Position numbers and translations under genes: made by a program. This document shows positions 52,201 through 60,239 of a stretch of 64,000 nucleotides of DNA, one piece after another (positions within the stretch are counted from its first letter, which is position 1; the number at the start of each line of letters is the position of its first letter). The DNA is taken from positions 1 through 64,000 of the forward strand of contig NZ_JAMXMV010000023.1 in the NCBI RefSeq assembly GCF_024055715.1, given 5' to 3'. The notes beneath the pieces were generated by a model. That model was not told the origin of the DNA and made no database searches. It saw only the letters and a program-made list of their open reading frames with translations. Source of the DNA: Actinoallomurus soli (GTDB taxonomy: Bacteria; Actinomycetota; Actinomycetes; Streptosporangiales; Streptosporangiaceae).

Positions 52201-52243
52201 CCTGAAAAGCGGAAGGTCGGCGGTTCGGCCCCGCCCCCGCCCA
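52201..52243 (+). repeat. attR-like repeat: duplicated 3' part of tRNA-Phe
   Basis: CCTGAAAAGCGGAAGGTCGG and the following 23 bases copy tRNA-Phe 40780-40822 with two substitutions. The 5' half of a tRNA is absent, so this is not a functional gene but the right attachment-site scar of the island. Confidence 0.75.
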
Positions 52244-52245
52244 CT

Positions 52246-52297
52246 CACCCCCTGGTGCTCGTCGATCTTCGATCGACTTCGCCGGGGGCTTTGTGTT
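52246..52297 (+). terminator. Hairpin after the tRNA-Phe fragment, probable original tRNA terminator
   Basis: An inner perfect palindrome GTCGATC-TTC-GATCGAC (52261-52277) sits inside an outer CCCC/GGGG stem, followed by CTTTGTGTT. A terminator directly after a tRNA remnant is what integration into a tRNA 3' end should leave. Confidence 0.55.
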
Positions 52298-52438
52298 CTC
52301 CCAGGGGAGCGACCCCCTGGAACCCCCGATGCAGGGGCTCCGCCTCCGCACCCCCGACTCGCCGCTTCGAGCAGTCAGACGGCGTCGGTAGGCCACGCGA
52401 GAAGACAACGGTTTCCAGGGTTCACCTCGACACGTTCT

Positions 52439-52696
52439 CTAATGACGGCTGCCACTCCAGCACGGGATCTCAAGCGTGCCGTCGAGTGACTTGGTGAGCC
52501 AGCCGGCGAGGGTCATTTGCTGCGGGAAGAGAGCGTGTTCCAAACAACAACCATTCGGATCCCACGCCCACATTGGCCCGGCCGGGTCCCGGCAGTCGAC
52601 CAGCGACCAGATCGCACATCCCCAGTCGCGCAGCCAGACCAACCCGGCCGGAGGCCGTGGTTCCGGGGCCGTGCTGAAGGCTTGATAGACCTCCAC
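52439..52696 (-). pseudogene. SUKH (SMI1/KNR4)-family fragment, N-terminus lost
   Basis: The 85-codon frame reads LVWLRDWGCAIWSLVDC, then PAGPMWAWDPNG and LAGWLTKSLDG. This is the C-terminal half of a SUKH domain, used by immunity proteins against polymorphic toxins. The N-terminal half is missing; upstream in-frame codons (GGPWIGDWADI) carry a little more of it. No toxin gene is visible beside it. Confidence 0.55.
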
Positions 52697-52784
52697 GATG
52701 TCCGCCCAGTCGCCGATCCACGGGCCACCACGAGCACCGAGAACGACGGAGGCTAGCGCACCACCCGAGAGCCGAGCGCCAGGT

Positions 52785-53396
52785 TCAAAGGGTCGCTGTA
52801 TCGGTGGCGCCGGCCCCGAGGGTCAGGGCTCGGTTGATTGCGGTGCGGGTGTCGTCCACCAGGGTGAGCGGGTTGTTGCCGAGGCGCTTGGCGGTCTGGA
52901 AGCAGGCCAGGGCGATCTGGCCGGCGAGGACGGCGGTGGCCTCGTCGGCTCCGCGTCGGATGAGCAGTTCGCTCAGCTTGTCCCCGAACTGCTGCATCTT
53001 CACGGCGTCGCGGTCGCGCAGTTCCGGGTGCTGCTCGATCAACGCGAAGTGGCGCGTGTAGCCCGCGGGGTCGGCGGTCGCCTGGGCGCACAGGGCGAGC
53101 AGAACCGGGCCGAGCTGTGCGACGCCCTCGGTCACGCTGCGCGGGGGAAGCGCGTCGTCTGCTTGGCCGGCCGCGGCGACCATGTCGAGCAGCTCCTGCT
53201 CCCGGGCGAACACGACCTCCTGTTTGTCGCGGAAGTGGCGGAAGAACGTGGTGCGTCCGACTTCGGCGCGTTCGGCGATGTCGCCGACCGAAACGCCGTC
53301 GAAACCGTGCTCTCGGAACAGCTCCTGAGCGGCCTCGATGATGCGCTGGCGCGCCTGGCGCTGCTTGCGTTCGACGAGGGGCCGGGAGGAGGTCAT
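52785..53396 (-). CDS. TetR-family transcriptional regulator
   Basis: A 203-aa protein from ATG 53396, with GGAGG upstream of the start. The N-terminal HTH (IIEAAQELFREHGFDGVSVG, then DIAERAEVGRTTFFRHF) is standard TetR. The ligand domain is unspecific. It is divergent from the SnoaL-like gene, and a 6-3-6 palindrome lies in the shared 87-bp gap, so it probably represses that gene and itself. Confidence 0.92.
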   Translation of the reverse strand: MTSSRPLVERKQRQARQRIIEAAQELFREHGFDGVSVGDIAERAEVGRTTFFRHFRDKQEVVFAREQELLDMVAAAGQADDALPPRSVTEGVAQLGPVLLALCAQATADPAGYTRHFALIEQHPELRDRDAVKMQQFGDKLSELLIRRGADEATAVLAGQIALACFQTAKRLGNNPLTLVDDTRTAINRALTLGAGATDTATL

Positions 53397-53450
53397 GCCC
53401 GCAAGCATACCCGCGACCGGTTGCCGTCCCATGAGGGATCAAGTACTTTC

Positions 53451-53465
53451 TGGTACGCCGTACCA
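53451..53465. promoter_or_regulatory. TetR operator TGGTAC-GCC-GTACCA
   Basis: A perfect inverted repeat with 6-bp arms and a 3-bp centre, flanked by TTTC and AAAA. It lies 18 nt upstream of the SnoaL-like ATG and 55 nt upstream of the TetR ATG. Confidence 0.65.
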
Positions 53466-53483
53466 AAACGAACGGAGATCCGA

Positions 53484-53918
53484 ATGGCACGCGAACTGTC
53501 CGTGGAAGACCGCCAGGCGATCGGCCGGACCCTGGCCCTGACCGGACACATCTTCGACCGAGGCGAGCTGCACCGGCTCGAAGAGATCTTCACGCCCAAG
53601 GTCGTCTACGACCTCAGCGACGTGGGAGCGGGGACGTTCGAGGGCGTCGAGTCCATCAGGAACGGCGCCCTGAAGCTCGGCGCGGGCAACCCCATCGCGC
53701 ATCACGTCACGAACATCGTGATCACCGGCCAGGAGGACGACCTGGTCACCGCGCAGTCCAAGGGTCTCATCATCATGGCCGACGGGTCCGTCGCAAGCGT
53801 GACGCACCTCGACACCCTGCGAGGCGAGGACAGCACCTGGCGGATCAGCCGGCGAGTCATCCTGGCGCAGCGCACGCCGCTCGGCGGCCTCCATCTGACG
53901 CACACGGGCGAGCGCTAG
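53484..53918 (+). CDS. SnoaL/NTF2-like fold protein
   Basis: A 144-aa protein from ATG 53484 (GGAG upstream). The order AIGRTLALTGHIFDRGE, LEEIFTPKVVYDLSD, HHVTNIVIT, and TWRISRRVILAQR is the cone-shaped NTF2/SnoaL fold used by small cyclases, isomerases and hydrolases. No catalytic residues can be assigned. Probably under control of the divergent TetR. Confidence 0.82.
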   Translation: MARELSVEDRQAIGRTLALTGHIFDRGELHRLEEIFTPKVVYDLSDVGAGTFEGVESIRNGALKLGAGNPIAHHVTNIVITGQEDDLVTAQSKGLIIMADGSVASVTHLDTLRGEDSTWRISRRVILAQRTPLGGLHLTHTGER

Positions 53919-53997
53919 CCGTGGAGCGCACCATCGCACGTCACCGCGACCAACGTGATTCCTCGATATCCACCACCCGCCCGATGGGACAAACGCC

Positions 53998-54753
53998 ATG
54001 ACCGAGCCGCTCGTCGTCACCCGGATCACCCACAGCTGCCACCTGGTCCAGATCGGCGGCCTGACGGTGCTGACCGATCCCTGGTTCTCTCAACGCACCT
54101 TCTACCACCCGGGCGAACCGATCGCCCTGCAGCCGGAGACGCTGCCGCATCTCGACGCGGTCGTGATCAGCCACGAGCACTACGACCACTGCGACCTTGA
54201 CGCCTTCAGCCGCTATCCCCGCAAGGACGTGCCCCTACTGGTCGCCGGACCGGTCGTCGAGAAAGCCCGCAAGGCAGGATTCAGCGACGTCCGCGCGCTC
54301 GAGCCCTGGCAGTCCGCGCGGGTCGGCGATCTGACCATCTCCGCAGCGCCAGGCAAGCACGGCGTATACGAGGTCACCTACGTGATCAGCGGCGGTGGGC
54401 GCAGCGCCTACTTCGCCGGGGACACGCTGCTCGTCCCGGAGTTGCACACCCTCACAGACCGCTACGGTCCGCTCGATGTGGCACTGCTCCCCGTCAACGG
54501 CCTGCACATCCGGATACCGCGAGCCAAACAGGTCGTCATGAACGCCGAAGAGGCCGCCGAGCTCACCGCCACCCTTCGACCTAAGATCGCGATCCCGCAG
54601 CACTACGCCTTCACCGGCGGCACGATAGGGGACGCGCTCTTCCTCAAGAGCGACAAGAACCCCGCCCTCTTCGTCGACGCGGTCCGTCGCCTCGTCCCCG
54701 ACGTCCCGGTCAAAGTCATCAACCCTGGCGAACCACTGACTATCGCCCCCTGA
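53998..54753 (+). CDS. Metallo-beta-lactamase-fold hydrolase (UlaG-like)
   Basis: A 251-aa protein. The metal site HEHYDHCD near residue 59, a following His (GKHGVYE) and GDTLL near 140 define an MBL-fold enzyme of the UlaG/L-ascorbate-6-P-lactonase-like group. The late His in QHYAFTGG supports this. It begins 79 nt after the SnoaL-like gene and may be co-transcribed. Confidence 0.88.
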   Translation: MTEPLVVTRITHSCHLVQIGGLTVLTDPWFSQRTFYHPGEPIALQPETLPHLDAVVISHEHYDHCDLDAFSRYPRKDVPLLVAGPVVEKARKAGFSDVRALEPWQSARVGDLTISAAPGKHGVYEVTYVISGGGRSAYFAGDTLLVPELHTLTDRYGPLDVALLPVNGLHIRIPRAKQVVMNAEEAAELTATLRPKIAIPQHYAFTGGTIGDALFLKSDKNPALFVDAVRRLVPDVPVKVINPGEPLTIAP

Positions 54754-55284
54754 CCCACGTTTGCGGTCCCGGCGAGGCCGCCGAGACCGCGGACCGCACT
54801 TCAGGCCCTACTCACCAGAGAATCGCTTCTACCCCTACGGGGCCTGCGCGGAGGCCGATTACCTCCGGACCCGGCACACGCACAACCTCATCATGGCCGT
54901 GCCCACCCTCAGCACCGCCGGGCCGGAAAGCCTCCACGACAGCGATACGGCACTCACCGCAATGGCAGGCCCCCGCGCCACGGCCCCGCAAGAACGATGC
55001 CGGTCTGAAGGTGGTTGGGACCGGATGCGGTGGCCTCCTCCTCATCCTCATCGCGATGGCGGCGCTCGGCGCGATCGTCGGCTCGCCTAAGAAGACGCCA
55101 CACACCGCAGTGCCGACAGCCCCAGCCAGGCTCTGTAGCCAGAGGGCTGTATACGTCGAGCTTTGACTGACTAGACACTCTTTTATAGATTGAGAGTCCA
55201 TCCGGCCGAGGTTTCCGGGCTGACAGTGAGGCCCTTGCCTCAGACCGGGCCGGACCAGTCCTCCACCTCGGGCAAGGAATCGAT
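54754..55284. other. Intergenic region with SDR promoter and a membrane-protein remnant
   Basis: About 530 bp. It holds the operator/promoter at 55163-55189. A start-less plus-strand frame at about 54955-55165 reads RKNDAGLKVVGTGCGGLLLI and a TM helix, ending TGA 55165. This looks like the 5' part of a small actinomycete membrane protein, now broken. Confidence 0.4.
55168..55189. promoter_or_regulatory. Shared TetR operator/promoter upstream of the SDR gene
   Basis: CACTCTTTTATAGATTG (55176-55192) is nearly identical to the palindromic site at 56338-56356. A block of 22 bases matches with two differences. TTGACT (55163-55168) and TATAGA (55184-55189) could be -35 and -10, although the 15-bp spacing is short. 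Confidence 0.55.
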
Positions 55285-56247
55285 ATGAACACCACTGATC
55301 ATCGCCTCACGCCCACGGCGTGGATCATCACGGGACCGACCTCCGGCATCGGGCGCCGCACCGCCTTCAACCTCGCCCAGCACGGCACCGTCGTGCTGGT
55401 GGGCCGCGACCCGAACAAGCTCAAAGAGGTCGAAGCCGAGATCAACGCACGCCCCCGAGGCCACGCGATATCCGTCGTCTGCGACTTCTCCGACATCCCA
55501 AGCGTGCGGCGTGCCGCCGCCGAGATCATCGCGCTCGATCTGCCGATCGCGGGGCTGCTCAACAACGCGGGCATCTTCCCCTTGGGCGCCCGTCAGAACG
55601 CGCAGGGATGGGACCTCGCCTTCACGACCAACCACCTGGGGCCGTTCACCCTGACGGACCTGCTGATCCCGCACCTTCCCGATGGGGCGAACGTCGTCTT
55701 CACGTGCTCGGGCGCGGAAGACCCGGAACGCAAGCCCGCCAGAGTCTCCGGCTATCGCGGCGCGCGCTACATCTCCGCCGAGGCCTGCGCCCGCGGCGAG
55801 TGGCAGCCCGGCGGCTCGACCAAGCCCGGATTCGACGCCTACGCGACTTCCAAGCAGTGCAACCTCGCCACCGTGCTCACCTTCGCCCGCGAGATCCCAC
55901 GGCTGCGCTTCAACGCGGTCGAACCCGGCTTCACCCCCGGCACCGGCCTCGGCCGCGACGCCAACCCCGCACTCCGCTTCCTGGCCGCCTACGTACTCGC
56001 GCCCCTGGCGCCCCTCATCAAGTACTGGAGCACCCCTACGCGCGCCGCCCGGCTGATCACCGAGGTGCTGACCGACACTTCGGACCGCACCGGCGTGTAC
56101 TACGACGAGAAGGGCAAGCCCATGCTCGGCTCCGCCCAGGTACGCGATGCCGATTTCGGCGAGCGCGTGGTCGCTGAGACCCGTGCCCTGCTCGCCCAGA
56201 TCCCGGGCACCACCCCCGAGCACCAGCCAAGGACCACGCTCGGGTAA
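55285..56247 (+). CDS. SDR-family oxidoreductase
   Basis: A 320-aa protein from ATG 55285. The cofactor loop is TGPTSGIG near residue 17, NNAG is near 93, and the active-site YATSK is near 192. The length and the inserted segment after the Ser region suggest a retinol-dehydrogenase/WWOX-like SDR. It carries the same operator as the following TetR gene. Confidence 0.87.
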   Translation: MNTTDHRLTPTAWIITGPTSGIGRRTAFNLAQHGTVVLVGRDPNKLKEVEAEINARPRGHAISVVCDFSDIPSVRRAAAEIIALDLPIAGLLNNAGIFPLGARQNAQGWDLAFTTNHLGPFTLTDLLIPHLPDGANVVFTCSGAEDPERKPARVSGYRGARYISAEACARGEWQPGGSTKPGFDAYATSKQCNLATVLTFAREIPRLRFNAVEPGFTPGTGLGRDANPALRFLAAYVLAPLAPLIKYWSTPTRAARLITEVLTDTSDRTGVYYDEKGKPMLGSAQVRDADFGERVVAETRALLAQIPGTTPEHQPRTTLG

Positions 56248-56337
56248 GCCTCTCGTCACCGATCATTGCCGCGCGCGGACCGGTGACGAGGAGAGCGGCC
56301 CCGCCCCCCAGCCGCCAAGTGTCGAACAGCTGACTGG

Positions 56338-56356
56338 TCACTCTTTTATAGAGTGA
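56338..56356. promoter_or_regulatory. TetR operator TCACTCT-TTTAT-AGAGTGA
   Basis: A perfect inverted repeat with 7-bp arms overlaps the probable -10 (TATAGA) and ends 4 nt before the TetR ATG at 56361. A near copy lies upstream of the SDR gene. Confidence 0.65.
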
Positions 56357-56360
56357 GGCC

Positions 56361-56951
56361 ATGGCCAGACCACGCAGTCAGGACCGCCGCAACGCGATCC
56401 TGTCGGCGGCGACCCGAGTGATCGCCGCCCAGGGCCTCGGGGCCCCGACAGCAGCGATCGCCAAGGGGGCGGGCGTCTCCAACGGCTCGCTGTTCGTCTA
56501 CTTCGACACCAAGGCAGCGCTGCTGAACGAGCTCTACGTGGTCCTGAAGACCGAGATGGCGACGACAGCGCTCGCCGGGCTTCCCGTCGAGGCCGCTCCG
56601 CGCGAGCAGGTCCACCGTATGTGGTCGCAATGGGTGCACTGGGCCACGACAGCCCCGGACAAGCGACGCGCGCTCGCCCAACTCCAGATGTCAGACGACA
56701 TCACCGAGCAGAGCCATCAGACCGTGAGCGCCGCCTTCCGCGGTATCGCCGATCTCCTGGAACGCAGCCGCGCCAACGGACCGATGCAGGACGCGCCCCT
56801 CGGCTTCCTGCTGACCTTGACCGACGCCATGGCCAACGCGGCCATCGACACCATGATCCGCGAGCCCGACCAAGCCGAGTCCCACAGTCGCGTCGCATTC
56901 GAGGCCGTCTGGCGGGTGATCGCCGGCAGCTCCATGCCTGCCATGGCGTGA
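56361..56951 (+). CDS. TetR-family transcriptional regulator
   Basis: A 196-aa protein. The HTH is ILSAATRVIAAQGLGAPTAA then IAKGAGVSNGSLFVYFDTK. The C-terminal ligand domain is not assignable. With a palindrome over its own start and a copy before the SDR gene, it probably represses both. It is co-directional with and 113 bp after the SDR gene. Confidence 0.92.
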   Translation: MARPRSQDRRNAILSAATRVIAAQGLGAPTAAIAKGAGVSNGSLFVYFDTKAALLNELYVVLKTEMATTALAGLPVEAAPREQVHRMWSQWVHWATTAPDKRRALAQLQMSDDITEQSHQTVSAAFRGIADLLERSRANGPMQDAPLGFLLTLTDAMANAAIDTMIREPDQAESHSRVAFEAVWRVIAGSSMPAMA

Positions 56952-56993
56952 GTCATGACCGCCTCACTGTGGCCGGCGAGTCGGAGTGATGCG

Positions 56994-58382
56994 TCACAGC
57001 CGCCACAGGTGGATGCGGCCGTCCGAACCACCACCGGCCAGCATCGTGCCGTCCGGACTGAACGCCACTGAGAAGCCGGTCGTCGAGCCGAACGTGTGGA
57101 CCTCCTTGGCGGTTCGCGCGTCCCAGACCGTGACGGTCGGGCCGTTCTCCTCGTCGCAGGCGGCCAGGTAACGGCCGTCGGGGCTGAACGCGACCTTGCC
57201 ACTCGTGCCGCCGGCGAAGCGTACGGCGGGCTTGTGCGTGGCGACGTCCCAGGTCGCGACGTCGACCTTGGCGCCGGCACCGGCCACGGTCGTCCCGTCC
57301 GGGCTGAACGCCACGACGTGCCGGGACTTCTGGGGGTCGCCGGTGCCTCGGGACAGCACGGCGGTCTGCCGTCCCGCGGCGGTGTCCCACAGCCGGACGG
57401 CGTCGCCGTTGTCGGCGCTGGCGAGTGTCCTGCCGTCCGGGCTGAACGCCACGTCCCACACCCCGGCCGAGTCGGTGTCGAGCACGCGGTCGGCCGGCGG
57501 GCCGGGGGTCGGCCGGAGGTCGGCCACCGTACGGACCGGGCGCGGACTCGGGAGGAGTGGCGGGCGGTGGCGCGGCCTGCTGGACGAGGAGGGCGCGGAC
57601 GGCCTCCGGGGTGGGCCGGGCGTCGGGGTCCTTGCTGAGGAGGCCGGTGAGGACGTCCGTCAGGGGGCCCGCGCGGGTCGGCGGCGGTGGGTCTTCGGTG
57701 GCGATGGCGACGAAGACCGCGCCGTGTGTCGGCCCCTGGAACGGGGGCGGCCCTCGACCGCGGCGTACAGGGTGGCGCCGAGCGCCCACAGGTCCGACCG
57801 CGGCGTGGCGGCGTGGCCGCGGACCTGTTCCGGTGACATGTACGCCGGGGTGCCGAGCTGGACGCCGGACTTCGTCAGCGTGGCGTCGCCCTCCAGCACG
57901 GCGATGCCGAAGTCGGTGAGGACCGCGCGGTCGCCGTCCAGCAGCACGTTCGGCGGCTTGACGTCGCGGTGCACGATGCCGGCGGCGTGCGCGGCGGCGA
58001 GCGCGTCCAGCATCTGACGGCCGATGTCCGCGACCCGCCGTACGGGCAGCGGCCCGTCCGTACGCAGCACCTGGTCCAGCGACCGCCCCGGGACCAGCTC
58101 CATGACCAGCCACGGACGGCCGACATCGATCACCCGGTCGTGCAGGGCCACGATGCCGGGGTGGTGCAGGCGGGCGGCGGCGCGCGCCTCGCGGGCGGCC
58201 CGGGCGTACCACTCGCGCCGGTCGGCGTCATCGATCTCGTCGGGCAGCCGCAGCTCCTTGACGGCGACCTCACGATCGAGCTCGGCGTCGTACGCGCGCC
58301 ACACGCGGCCCATGCCGCCGCGCCCGATGAGCCCGAGGATCCGGTAGCGGCCGGCAAGGATTTCCCCGGGTTGACCGTGCAT
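56994..58382 (-). pseudogene. Ser/Thr protein kinase with WD40 repeats, two frameshifts
   Basis: The kinase domain starts at 58382 (GRGGMGRVW, VAVKEL, HRDVKPPN, DFGIA, SPEQVRG). Near 57745 the frame slips after YAAVEGRP within a C-run on the minus strand; the correct continuation PFQGPTHGAVFVAIATEDPP is in another frame. A second slip near 57540 leads to the WD40 part (VWDVAFSPDGRTLASADNG, VAFSPDGTTVAG, VAFSPDGRYLAACD, VAFSPDGTMLAGG). One indel at each point would restore a roughly 460-aa cytosolic kinase-WD40 protein. It is either a recent pseudogene or carries assembly errors. Confidence 0.75.
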
Positions 58383-58502
58383 TGAACGAACATAGCGAAC
58401 CGGACATTACGCCGAGTCGGCACTGCCGCAGCCGCGAGCCGATCACTGAGTCCCTGCCTGTCCTCGCTCTGGGATGGGAGCCTCGACCGTCCGCGTGACC
58501 CC

Positions 58503-59240
58503 TTATTCAGATACGCGGAGGATGTCGGGCTGCTCGGGGCCGTGCGGGATGTCGAAGGTGTCCTCGCCGGTGCGCAGCAGCCGCAGCACAACGCCGGCCG
58601 CGTACTCCGGCCGGTGAACCACCATGCCCGGCCGGGGTGGCACGCCGTCCTTGAAGATGCCGTTGCCGAACTCGGTCGCGGTCACCGAGGGCAGCAGCAG
58701 CGACACCGCGATTCCGTCCGCGGCGAGTTCTTCTCGCAACACCGAGCTGATCATGTTCACCGCCGACTTGGTCGCCGCGTACGCCCCCACCCCGGTCGCG
58801 ACCCGGCGGGTGGTGCCCGAGCTGACGTTCACGATCCGCCCGAAGCCCCGCTCCCGCATGGCCGGCAGCACCGCCTGGGTGACGGCGACCAGGCTGGCCA
58901 CGTTGAGGTCGAGGATCTTGCGGTACTCGGCGACATCGATGTCGGCGATCGGTCCCGCGATGCTGGCGCCGGCGTTGTTCACCAAGCCGTCGATCCGCCC
59001 GTGCCGGTCCAGTGCGGCTGCGACCAGGTCGCGCACCTGCGTGGCGTCGGTCACGTCGGTGGGCACCGCCAGCGCCCCGTCGAGTTCCTCGCTCAACGCG
59101 GCCAGCCGGTCCGCCCGGCGCGCGGCCAGTACCGGATACGCCCCGGCGGCGTGCAGCAGCCGCGCGGTGGCCTCGCCGATCCCGGACGACGCGCCCGTGA
59201 CGATCACCGTCCGGCCGGTCAGGTCAATCAGATCCGTCAT
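58503..59240 (-). CDS. SDR-family oxidoreductase
   Basis: A 245-aa classical SDR: TGASSGIG near 15, NNAG near 88, and catalytic YAATK near 152 with Ser in VNVSSGTT. It looks like a clavulanate-dehydrogenase/YdfG-type NADP reductase. It stands alone, with no operator recognised upstream. Confidence 0.9.
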   Translation of the reverse strand: MTDLIDLTGRTVIVTGASSGIGEATARLLHAAGAYPVLAARRADRLAALSEELDGALAVPTDVTDATQVRDLVAAALDRHGRIDGLVNNAGASIAGPIADIDVAEYRKILDLNVASLVAVTQAVLPAMRERGFGRIVNVSSGTTRRVATGVGAYAATKSAVNMISSVLREELAADGIAVSLLLPSVTATEFGNGIFKDGVPPRPGMVVHRPEYAAGVVLRLLRTGEDTFDIPHGPEQPDILRVSE

Positions 59241-59408
59241 GGTTCAACGTGTATCAGACCGCGGCGCCAGGCGATCACGGTGCAGCCGCCGATGGGGCGC
59301 ACGGTGAGGTCCGGTAAGGGAGAGGGACACCTGCTTACAAAAATGGGCGCACCCGTGCCGTTATCAGGAAGCCCGTACAGTGACCATGAGGCTTCGAATA
59401 AGCGACAG

Positions 59409-59451
59409 AAAAAGGTACGTGGCGGCGGGAGTTCGCGGAGCGCCGCCACGT
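59409..59451 (-). terminator. Rho-independent terminator of the secreted-protein gene
   Basis: An 11-bp stem ACGTGGCGGCG/CGCCGCCACGT (59417-59427 and 59441-59451) is followed on the minus strand by TACCTTTTT. It lies 5 nt beyond the stop at 59457. Confidence 0.85.
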
Positions 59452-59456
59452 TATTC

Positions 59457-59798
59457 TCAGTTGAAGTGGATTTCCTGGAACACCACTCCGGCCGGGCCGA
59501 AGTACAGTTCCTGGTAGTTACCGAAGCGCACGTGCTTGCCGTCACTCGCCCGGACGAGATAGCCGCTGTTGTTCCCGGCCCGGATGAGGTCGACGGCGAA
59601 TCCCATGCCGTACGTGACGTCGTGTCCCTCGAGGCACTCGCTCAGCGGCGCGCCGCCGTTGGTGCTCGAGGCGTGCAGAACGAAGAATGTATCGGGGGTG
59701 CACTCGACGTCCGCGTGCGCCGGGGAAGCAAGCATCCCCGCCGACAAGGCTGCGACACCCGCTGCGGTCATTCCGGTCGCGATCACTCGCTTGAGCAT
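59457..59798 (-). CDS. Small secreted protein
   Basis: A 113-aa protein from ATG 59798 (GGAGCCCAA upstream). The signal peptide ends AHA (about residue 29). The mature 84 residues carry two cysteines and a C-terminal segment NSGYLVRASDGKHVRFGNY, then VVFQEIHFN. This resembles the beta-strand pattern of small secreted beta/gamma-crystallin-like or Streptomyces killer-toxin-like proteins; the resemblance is weak. It has its own terminator and is monocistronic. Confidence 0.75.
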   Translation of the reverse strand: MLKRVIATGMTAAGVAALSAGMLASPAHADVECTPDTFFVLHASSTNGGAPLSECLEGHDVTYGMGFAVDLIRAGNNSGYLVRASDGKHVRFGNYQELYFGPAGVVFQEIHFN

Positions 59799-60008
59799 TT
59801 GGGCTCCTTCCAAAGCCTCCGTAGCCTTCAGGTAGTAAGACGTGGCTATACACAAAATGGTTTACTCCGCATGATCGCTGTTTTCCACGCAGCGGCCAAA
59901 GGGCGGCATCCGGTCGGTGCATTCGCGGTGGCCGGCGCCTCATGGTCCCCCGACGGGGACCACGCCGAGACTCCGGCCGCATGGGCGCCTCGCTGCTCAC
60001 CTCGGGGT

Positions 60009-60190
60009 TTCAGCCGGGCAGCAGACCGCGCTGCCCTCCGTGGACGCCCACCACGGTCCCGTTCACGTAGCTGCTGCGGTCCTCGACCAGGAACAGCACG
60101 ACGTCCGCGATCTCCCTCCGGGTCGCCGATCCGGCCGCGCGGTCACCTGGTCCATCGCATCGCCGACGGCGGCCGGCAGCGGCTCCGTCC
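60009..60190 (-). pseudogene. SDR C-terminal fragment
   Basis: The minus-strand frame reads REIADVVLFLVEDRSSYVNG and TVVGVHGGQRGLLPG, ending TGA. This is the usual C-terminus of an SDR. The rest of the gene is not present upstream. Confidence 0.6.
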
Positions 60191-60239
60191 CCTGGGTGCG
60201 CACCGGCCCGGACGCGACGCGGCCGCCCCTGCTCGCGGG

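Noticed and set aside
52201-52243. A second tRNA-Phe gene
   Set aside because: Only the 3' half is present; the acceptor 5' strand, D-arm and half of the anticodon stem are missing.
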